NCBI GenBank assembly: GCA_003220985.1
Contig: QHTY01000077.1
Span: 1-9,075 of the forward strand
Length of the DNA: 9,075 bases
Source of the DNA: Gemmatimonadota bacterium
GTDB lineage: Bacteria; Gemmatimonadota; Gemmatimonadetes; Gemmatimonadales; GWC2-71-9
Direction: 5' to 3'
Shown: positions 1 to 5,309 of the stretch, one piece after another
Numbering within the stretch: position 1 is the first letter of the stretch
Layout of the letters: every line of letters starts with the position of its first letter
Notes under the pieces: generated by a model
What the model was told of the DNA's origin: nothing
The model's database searches: none
Seen by the model: the letters and a program-made list of their open reading frames with translations, nothing else
Position numbers and translations under genes: made by a program

Positions 1-460
1 CGAGGAAGCAGACGGCAGACGGCTGATAGCGCGGCGGGAGATGGCGCTAGCATTTATTCCGTACTTCGCACGCTACCCGTACGAGACGTACGTCGCGCCG
101 CGCGAGACACGCGCAAGCCTCGCGCATCTCAGCGCCTCCGAGCTGAGCGACTTTGCGATCGACTTGCGCGAGACGCTGATCCGGCTCGACAACCTCTGGC
201 GGATGTCGTTTCCCTATGTGATGGTACTGCACCAGGCGCCCACGGACAGGGCGTATCCCGGTTTCCATTTTCACATCGAGATCCACCCGCCTTTGCGCAA
301 ACCCGGCCTTCTCAAGTATCTCGCCGGCCCAGAAATCGGGGGCGGGAATTTTCTGAACGACACGGCGCCCGAAGAGAAAGCCGCCGAGCTGCAGGCGGTC
401 TCGAGCGTCCACTATACAAACGGCGGCGAAGGGCGGCGCGATGAGGCGGCGGCGCGATGA
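1..460 (+). CDS. galT: Galactose-1-phosphate uridylyltransferase, 3' part (5' end outside window)
   Basis: This is the C-terminal half of a GalT-type nucleotidyltransferase (HIT superfamily), which in the Leloir pathway swaps UMP between UDP-glucose and galactose 1-phosphate in the cytoplasm. The frame is open to the left edge (first full codon at 2), and the residues before the ATG at 41 already fit the family, so that ATG is internal. Visible family blocks are FIPYFARYPYE (53-85), HQAPTD (230-247), HFHIEIHPP (266-292) and a stretch with LKYLAG, GGGNFLNDT and PEEKAAEL (about 311-394). The catalytic His-Pro-His should lie upstream of the window. About 150 of roughly 340 residues are present. 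The HFHIE form resembles archaeal and deep-branching bacterial GalT more than the E. coli enzyme. The last residues (DEAAAR) are encoded by a 16-bp repeat array, and the stop codon comes from its second unit. The following phosphatase and kinase genes probably share its transcript. The family call is firm, but the true substrate could be another hexose or pentose 1-phosphate. Confidence 0.93.
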   Translation, partial: EEADGRRLIARREMALAFIPYFARYPYETYVAPRETRASLAHLSASELSDFAIDLRETLIRLDNLWRMSFPYVMVLHQAPTDRAYPGFHFHIEIHPPLRKPGLLKYLAGPEIGGGNFLNDTAPEEKAAELQAVSSVHYTNGGEGRRDEAAAR

Positions 461-520
461 GGCGGCGGCGAGATGAAGCGGCGGCGAGATGAAGCGGCGG
501 CGCGATGAACCGGCGGCGAA
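441..520 (+). repeat. 16-bp tandem repeat array, five units
   Basis: Five head-to-tail 16-bp units begin at 441, 457, 473, 489 and 505, with consensus ATGARGCGGCGGCGMG. Degenerate flanks lie at about 425-440 and 521-536. Each unit opens with ATGA, an overlapping start and stop codon. Because 16 is one more than a multiple of three, three consecutive units put TGA in all three frames. The uridylyltransferase stop (458-460) is the ATGA of unit 2. The array fills the junction between the uridylyltransferase and phosphatase genes. Copy number is likely to vary between strains through slippage, which is an inference from perfect periodicity. Confidence 0.9.
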
Positions 521-545
521 GGGGCGGCGATGGGAGCTGAAATGA
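457..545 (+). other. Chain of two mini-ORFs linking uridylyltransferase stop to phosphatase start
   Basis: The uridylyltransferase stop lies in ATGA 457-460. An ORF from the ATG of that ATGA encodes MRRRRDEAAAR and stops in ATGA 489-492. The next ORF, from 489, encodes MKRRRDEPAAKGRRWELK and stops in ATGA 542-545, whose ATG is the likely phosphatase start. A parallel chain runs 441 to 473 to 505 and then dies at 538. The overlaps are read directly from the sequence. Whether ribosomes use them for translational coupling is inference, and the peptides themselves are basic and probably have no function. Confidence 0.35.
532..536 (+). promoter_or_regulatory. Shine-Dalgarno GGGAG for the phosphatase gene
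   Basis: GGGAG lies five bases before the ATG at 542. It decides between two in-frame starts: the ATG at 530 has only a weaker AGGGG (520-524) upstream. Confidence 0.55.
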
Positions 546-1525
546 CGGGCGCAGAACGTCTGCTGGAACCAATCCAGTCGTTACATGCCGCGATCCGGGA
601 CGCCGTCGTGGACGCGTGCGCGCGGCAGGCGACGGAGCAGCTTGCGCAACCTGCGGGCGACGAAGGCGATACGATCTACGCCATCGATCGCGTGGGCGAA
701 GAAGCGCTCGTGCGCGGGCTCGCAACCCTCCCGGGTGACGAGCCCGTTTGCCTCATCGCGGAAGGGCTCGCCGAGCTTCTCGTGTTTCCGCGCGGCGCCC
801 GAGAGCAGGATTGCCGCTGGCGATTGTTGGTCGATCCACTCGATGGCACACGTGGCCTCATGTATCAGAAACGCAGCGCGTGGGTCCTCACCGGTGTCGC
901 GCCGAACAGAGGGCCCGCGACGCGCCTCTCCGACATCGTGCTCGCCGTGCAAACCGAGATCCCGCCGCTGAAGCAACACCTGTCCGATCAGCTGTGGGCG
1001 TTCCGCGGCAAGGGCATGGAGGCGCGACGCCACAATCGCATCTTGGGCGCGACCGAGTCCCTCACGCTCCGACGCTCGCAGGCCGCCACCATCGCACACG
1101 GCTTCGCTACGATCGTGCGCTTCTTCCCCGGCGCGCGGGAGACCCTGGGCGCAATTGACGACGAAGTCGTTCAGGCGCTGGTGAAACCCGAGCCGCGTCG
1201 GGCCGCGTGTTTCGAGGATCAGTATGCCTCAACGGGCGGCGAGCTGTACGAGCTGATGGCTGGTCACGATCGGTTTATCGCCGACCTGCGTCCGCTGGTG
1301 AAGTCGGCGAGCCCTCCCCTGTGCTGTCACCCCTATGATCTCTGTACCGCGCTGATCGCGTGCGAAGCGGGTGTGATCATTACCGATCCCTCCGGAGCAG
1401 CGCTGGACGCGCCGCTCGACTTGACCACCGACGTGGCTTGGGTCGGCTACGCGAACGAAGCGCTGCGCCGCGCGATCGAGCCGGTGCTGCAAGGCGCGCT
1501 GCGGCGCCGTGGCTTGGGGCCATGA
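542..1525 (+). CDS. Inositol-monophosphatase-family sugar phosphatase
   Basis: This is a cytoplasmic Mg-dependent phosphatase of the IMPase/FBPase superfamily, 327 residues (usual IMPase about 265). The fold signatures appear in order. DTIYAIDRVGEEAL (about 43-56) resembles the N-terminal substrate and metal segment. CLIAEG carries the first metal-ligand Glu at 74. VDPLDGT (97-103) is the classic motif with ligands Asp98 and Asp101. CHPYDLCTALIACEAG (about 262-277) replaces the usual WDxAAG block and keeps Asp266. The extra length lies mainly between about 120 and 260, so substrate choice cannot be read from motifs. The start at 542 has a good ribosome site; 530 is an in-frame alternative that adds four residues. 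Its TGA overlaps the kinase ATG as ATGA, which shows an operon with likely coupled translation. IMPases are known to accept galactose 1-phosphate, so between a GalT and a sugar kinase it may hydrolyse excess sugar 1-phosphate; that role is inference. No signal peptide is seen. Confidence 0.85.
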   Translation: MTGAERLLEPIQSLHAAIRDAVVDACARQATEQLAQPAGDEGDTIYAIDRVGEEALVRGLATLPGDEPVCLIAEGLAELLVFPRGAREQDCRWRLLVDPLDGTRGLMYQKRSAWVLTGVAPNRGPATRLSDIVLAVQTEIPPLKQHLSDQLWAFRGKGMEARRHNRILGATESLTLRRSQAATIAHGFATIVRFFPGARETLGAIDDEVVQALVKPEPRRAACFEDQYASTGGELYELMAGHDRFIADLRPLVKSASPPLCCHPYDLCTALIACEAGVIITDPSGAALDAPLDLTTDVAWVGYANEALRRAIEPVLQGALRRRGLGP

Positions 1526-2895
1526 TCCCGCTGCGTCGCCTCCGTGACGTCTCCGGAACGACCGATCTCGCTTGGTTTCAGCCTGCCCTGGATCGCCTCC
1601 GGGCCCTGCCACGCGAGCCGGATCCCCGGCTCAGGACATTCTTCTCGCCCGATCTTCCGGTATACATAGCCCGGGCGCCGGGGCGACTCGACGTCATGGG
1701 CGGGATCGCGGACTACAGTGGCGCGCGCGTCCTCGAGCTGCCGCTCGCCTGCTCGACGGTCGCGTTGGTACAAGCCCCTGACCAGCAGACGCCACACTGC
1801 GACATTGCGACTCGGCGTGCGGAGCGGTGGGATCTCTTCAGCAGTGAGCTTCCGCTCGCCGCGCCCCTTGATCTGGCGACTTGGTTTCGCGACCACGAAA
1901 CCGATCGGTGGGCGAGCTACGTGACGGGCGTCGTACAAGCCTTGCTCTCGCGCCGCACTACAACTGCGGGACTCCGCGTCCTCATCGATTCCACAGTCCC
2001 AGAAGGAAGCGGGCTTGCCTCGTCGGCGGCGCTCGAAGTCGCCGTTGGCGCGGCGGTCGCGGCGTGTGCCGGAATCGCGATCAGTGCCACAGAGTTGGCG
2101 ATCGTGTGTCAGACCGTGGAGAACCACGTGGTCGGCGCGCCATGCGGGATCATGGACCAGATGACCAGCGCCTGCGGCAAACAGGATCGGCTGCTGCGGC
2201 TGTTGTGCCAGCCCGGCACGATCGAAGGCTACAACGATATCCCCGCAGGCTTCCGATTCTACGGTATCGATTCCGGTGTGAAACATGCGGTCTCGGGTGC
2301 GGACTACGGGACGGTGCGCACCGCGGCGTTCATGGGACATCGGATCATCACCGCCGAGGCTGGGTGGCGCGGTGGCTATCTCACGAACCTTTCGCCGGCG
2401 GAGTTCGCGCGGTTCGCTCGGTGCCTGCCGGAAGAGATGTCAGGCGCCGAGTTCCTCGCTTCCTATGGCGGCATCAGCGATACGGCGACCGCCGTGCTCC
2501 CTGAGCGGCGCTATCCGGTGCGTCGCGCAACACAGCATCCCGTCGACGAACAGCGGCGCGTGGACCGCTTTGCCGAACTGCTCGGCCAACTCGGCAAAGA
2601 GCCGAGCGCGGCGGAGGAGATGGGACGCCTCATGTATGGGTCCCACCAGAGTTATGGGGCCTGCGGGTTGGGCAGCGACGCGACGGATCGTCTCGTGGAG
2701 CTCGTCGCCGCGAAGGGTCCTCGCCACGGCGTGTTCGGCGCGAAGATCACCGGCGGCGGCAGCGGCGGGACGGTCGCGATCTTCGCGACAAGTGAAGCGG
2801 AGAGCATTGTTCGCGAAATAGCAGGCGACGCGCGAGTGTTCGCGGAGTCCGGGCCTGGAGCGGCCGAGACTGGCGTCCTGGAACTGAGGACTTAG
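1522..2895 (+). CDS. GHMP sugar kinase, L-arabinokinase (ARA1)-like / galactokinase family
   Basis: This 457-residue cytoplasmic kinase transfers phosphate from ATP to C1 of a sugar. The three GHMP motifs are complete: RAPGRLDVMGGIADYSG (51-67), the phosphate loop VPEGSGLASSAALE (159-172) and AKITGGGSGGTV (407-418). The likely catalytic base is Asp212 in GIMDQMTS, and Tyr262 sits in GADYGTVR. In galactokinase the first motif reads GEHTDY; here it is GGIADY, so the two residues that hydrogen-bond galactose (Glu43 and His44 in human GALK1) become Gly and Ile. Recalled Arabidopsis ARA1 shares RAPGRLDVMGGIADYSG, VENHxVGAPCGxMDQMTS, FxGIDSGxxHxVxGADY, CGLGSDxT and GAKITGGGSGGTV, whereas its N-terminal glycosyltransferase-like half is absent here. 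The ATG at 1522 overlaps the phosphatase stop; in-frame codons further upstream lie inside that gene. It is likely to be annotated as galactokinase. The GHMP family is certain, but L-arabinose versus galactose is open. Confidence 0.93.
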   Translation: MIPLRRLRDVSGTTDLAWFQPALDRLRALPREPDPRLRTFFSPDLPVYIARAPGRLDVMGGIADYSGARVLELPLACSTVALVQAPDQQTPHCDIATRRAERWDLFSSELPLAAPLDLATWFRDHETDRWASYVTGVVQALLSRRTTTAGLRVLIDSTVPEGSGLASSAALEVAVGAAVAACAGIAISATELAIVCQTVENHVVGAPCGIMDQMTSACGKQDRLLRLLCQPGTIEGYNDIPAGFRFYGIDSGVKHAVSGADYGTVRTAAFMGHRIITAEAGWRGGYLTNLSPAEFARFARCLPEEMSGAEFLASYGGISDTATAVLPERRYPVRRATQHPVDEQRRVDRFAELLGQLGKEPSAAEEMGRLMYGSHQSYGACGLGSDATDRLVELVAAKGPRHGVFGAKITGGGSGGTVAIFATSEAESIVREIAGDARVFAESGPGAAETGVLELRT

Positions 2896-2996
2896 CGCTG
2901 CCCCGTGAGCCAAGTTGCATTACGCCGTACCCAGGGTCTTCCCCGAGTTGGCCCAGTGCTTTACCCGATTTCTCGCGGTGTGGCCCCAATGCCACA

Positions 2997-3911
2997 TTGC
3001 CGATCATGGCTCCTCGCACGCCCTTCTCCCGTCCTCCCGTGGTGCTCGCGGCCACCGTGGCCGGCACATGGCTCAGCCAGGCGCTTGCCAGTCTCCTCAA
3101 GCCGCAGGGCTATCGGGTGCAGTTCGCGTCGAGCGGGCGTGAACTCCTGGAGCGGGCGCCGGCGGTGCGTCCGGACATCGTCGTGCTGGATATGGACCTC
3201 CCGGATCTCGACGCGATGCGCGTGTGCCGCACACTGCGTCAGAATCGCGCGGCGTGGGACATGCCCGTCATGATGATCACGTCGCTGTCGGCGACGGACG
3301 GGCACCGCCACGCCGCGCTCGAGGCGGGCGCCTGGGATTACTTGAGCATCGTGCTGAATCCCGAGGAGCTGACGTTGAAGCTCGACGCGATGGCCCGCCT
3401 CAAGCTCGACCTGGAGCGCGCGCTCGAGCACAGCCCCGTGGATCCGGCGACCGGGCTGTACACGCGTCGCGGGCTCGAGCGACGCGCCCGCGAGCTCGCC
3501 GCGGACGCGCTCCGGCGCCGTTCGTCCCTCGCCTGTGTGGCGCTCGGCATCGAGCCAGCACCCAAGGACGCGCCCGGCGCCGTCGCTTACGCCGCCACCG
3601 TCCTGCAAGCGAGCGCACGCGCATCCGACGCGATCGGGAATCTCACACAAGGAGCCTTCGCGGTGCTCGCACCTGCCACGCCGCCCGAGCATGCTCTGAG
3701 CATGGCGCGGCGGCTGTCGCGAGTGATCGAGTCGGCCGGACCACGGCCCGCCGGCGTGCCGCCGCTACTGGTCCACGCCGGCTACGACGCCGCGGCCAAC
3801 GTGCATGAGACGCCCATCGAGCCCCTGAGTCTGATCGAGCACGCGGGAGCGGCGCTCATCCAGGCGCGTGCCGCGGGACCGGGTGAGCGGATTCGGGCGT
3901 ACCGGGCGTAG
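2997..3911 (+). CDS. Degenerate receiver-GGDEF protein
   Basis: This 304-residue soluble regulator-like protein has two recognisable domains, both apparently inactive in part. The receiver (about 14-135) keeps the phosphoacceptor context DIVVLDMDLPD with Asp65 and the Thr/Ser MITS (93-96). It lacks the N-terminal acidic pair (VVLAATVAG stands there) and the switch lysine (DYLSIVLNPEEL, Ile118 where Lys is expected). The second half begins DPATGLYTRRGLERRA (149-164), typical of the start of a GGDEF domain. The signature itself is replaced by TQGAF (217-221) in the context NLTQGAFAVLAP, so cyclic-di-GMP synthesis is not expected. It may act as a protein-binding or nucleotide-sensing module. The start is TTG 2997 or ATG 3006; neither has a clear ribosome site. 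A gap of about 100 bases separates it from the kinase gene, so membership of that operon is uncertain. No output DNA-binding domain is seen. Confidence 0.85.
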   Translation: MPIMAPRTPFSRPPVVLAATVAGTWLSQALASLLKPQGYRVQFASSGRELLERAPAVRPDIVVLDMDLPDLDAMRVCRTLRQNRAAWDMPVMMITSLSATDGHRHAALEAGAWDYLSIVLNPEELTLKLDAMARLKLDLERALEHSPVDPATGLYTRRGLERRARELAADALRRRSSLACVALGIEPAPKDAPGAVAYAATVLQASARASDAIGNLTQGAFAVLAPATPPEHALSMARRLSRVIESAGPRPAGVPPLLVHAGYDAAANVHETPIEPLSLIEHAGAALIQARAAGPGERIRAYRA

Positions 3912-3983
3912 GCCCGGAGCAGCGGAGACCTGGTGTGTTGTGGCTCAGCTGGCCTTCACCTTTGGCGTGCCTGCACTATCGTT

Positions 3984-5309
3984 ATGGTCATGTTGGGCCG
4001 GTCACCGGTTACGCTTTCCAGCATTGCGACCCTCCTAACGGCGTGCGCGACGGAGAGAATTGTAAACCCTCCGCCGCCACCGCCACCGCCGCCCGGTTCG
4101 CTCTCCGTCGTTGTGAACGTAACCGGCAATGGCACCGATGCCGACGGCTTTTCCCTCACCGTTGGCACCTTACCCGCTGTCCACATCGTGCCAAATGGGG
4201 CGGCAACGGTCGACGGTCTTCCACCGGGCATGCACACGCTGCGCCTCGATGACGTCGCCCCGCAGTGCTACACCGCATACACCAATACGCAGAGCGTGAT
4301 CATCGCCTCACAGCAAACAAGCTCCGTACAACTCTTAGCCACCTGTTTTGGCGGCATTGCCTACAACGGAACCGATGGGGGCAATGGCTACAAGATCTTT
4401 TACCTCGGTGAAGATGGAAGGACAACGCAACTGACGTTCGGACCCGGCACGGAATCTTTGCGGGATTGGACACGGGATGGCACGCGCGTGATCTTCGAAA
4501 GCCGTCCCAACGGCTTCTCGACCGCCGGCGATTTGTACAGCATTAAAATCGATGGAACCGATCTCCAGCGTCTGACGACCGACCCGTGGGACGACCAACT
4601 GCCGAGTGTCTCGCCAGACGGAAAATCCATCGTATTCCAGCGCGTCAACACTCCCACGTCGGTTCAAGCTTCACTTTACATCGTCAACACTGATGGGACC
4701 GGGGAGCATGCGCTGTTGGACCTCGGGCACATGGATTTCGACGCAACATGGGCGGGGGGCGACACGATCGTGTTCAGCTGCGACCGGTTTGGCGCCTCTT
4801 GGGATTTGTGCGCGGTGGCATCGGACGGGACCGGACTGCGAAAAGTACTCTCGTCCGTGGGTGGGCAGAACGCGGACGCATCTCCGGATGGAACCCGTCT
4901 TGCATTTGAGAGCTTCGCCGGCGGTCAAGCGTTCTGGGTAGCGCCACTCCCGAGCGGCACCCCAGTGAGACTCACGCCCGATGAGGTATCGTACAGCGCT
5001 GCGTGGTCGCCCGACGGTTCGCAGCTCGTGATCGGGACCGCGATTGGAGTCCCCAATAACCCCGAGTACCGCCTGGAACGAGTGAATTGGGATGGCACTG
5101 GCCTCACACCACTCACCGAGTTCTTCGATGCCGCCGGTGACGGTACGTGGTCAGCGGATGGCAAGCGCATCGTGTACTTCGCGCGGCGTGCGTCAAGCCA
5201 GCAGCTGTGGGTGATGAAGCACGACGGCACCGATGCCCATCCGATCACCGCCGGTCCCTACCCGAAGTTTCACCCTCTGTGGAATCCGAAAGCTCAGCCG
5301 GGACTTTAA
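3984..5309 (+). CDS. Lipoprotein with Pro-rich linker, Ig-like domain and TolB-type beta-propeller
   Basis: This is a secreted, lipid-anchored protein, 441 residues from this start. The signal segment ends in the lipobox LTAC with Cys21, followed by a run of nine Pro (29-37). Next is an Ig-like/PEGA-like beta domain (about 38-122: GSLSVVVNV, DADGFSLTV, LPPGMHTLRL), a module common in Gemmatimonadota lipoproteins. The rest is a propeller of WD40-like PD40 blades. Blade signatures are TRDGTRVIFES (163-173), SPDGKSIVFQR (210-220), SPDGTRLAFES (300-310), SPDGSQLVIGT (342-352) and SADGKRIVYFA (390-400), with DGTxxxxLT strands between. Its ligand is unknown; such propellers often bind proteins or glycans at the cell surface. 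The ATG at 3984 or 3990 gives a normal lipoprotein signal. A GTG at 3933 has GGAG five bases upstream but would add 17 residues that disturb the signal. The gene has more A/T-ending codons than its neighbours. Its TAA overlaps the stop of the opposing gene. Confidence 0.85.
   Translation: MVMLGRSPVTLSSIATLLTACATERIVNPPPPPPPPPGSLSVVVNVTGNGTDADGFSLTVGTLPAVHIVPNGAATVDGLPPGMHTLRLDDVAPQCYTAYTNTQSVIIASQQTSSVQLLATCFGGIAYNGTDGGNGYKIFYLGEDGRTTQLTFGPGTESLRDWTRDGTRVIFESRPNGFSTAGDLYSIKIDGTDLQRLTTDPWDDQLPSVSPDGKSIVFQRVNTPTSVQASLYIVNTDGTGEHALLDLGHMDFDATWAGGDTIVFSCDRFGASWDLCAVASDGTGLRKVLSSVGGQNADASPDGTRLAFESFAGGQAFWVAPLPSGTPVRLTPDEVSYSAAWSPDGSQLVIGTAIGVPNNPEYRLERVNWDGTGLTPLTEFFDAAGDGTWSADGKRIVYFARRASSQQLWVMKHDGTDAHPITAGPYPKFHPLWNPKAQPGL

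Noticed and set aside
41..43. ATG as the start of the uridylyltransferase
   Set aside because: The frame is open to the left edge and the family requires an N-terminal half with the catalytic His, so this is an internal Met.
441..520. CRISPR array
   Set aside because: Units are directly adjacent 16-bp tandem repeats with no spacers.
1360..1521. Upstream extension of the kinase frame to 1360
   Set aside because: It lies inside the phosphatase gene, encodes Arg/Ala-rich residues unlike the family, and the ATG at 1522 overlaps the phosphatase stop.
1447..2340. 297-codon open frame on the - strand
   Set aside because: It is antisense to the phosphatase and kinase genes, whose motifs are unmistakable.
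2948..2965. Sigma-54-like promoter (TGGCCC, then TTTAC) before the receiver-GGDEF gene
   Set aside because: The GG element is present but the invariant GC of the -12 element is absent, so it is a chance match.
3955..3982. Sigma-70-like pair TTCACC and TATCGT with a 16-base spacer before the lipoprotein ATG at 3990
   Set aside because: Each box matches only four of six positions. It would imply a leaderless message, which cannot be supported from sequence alone.
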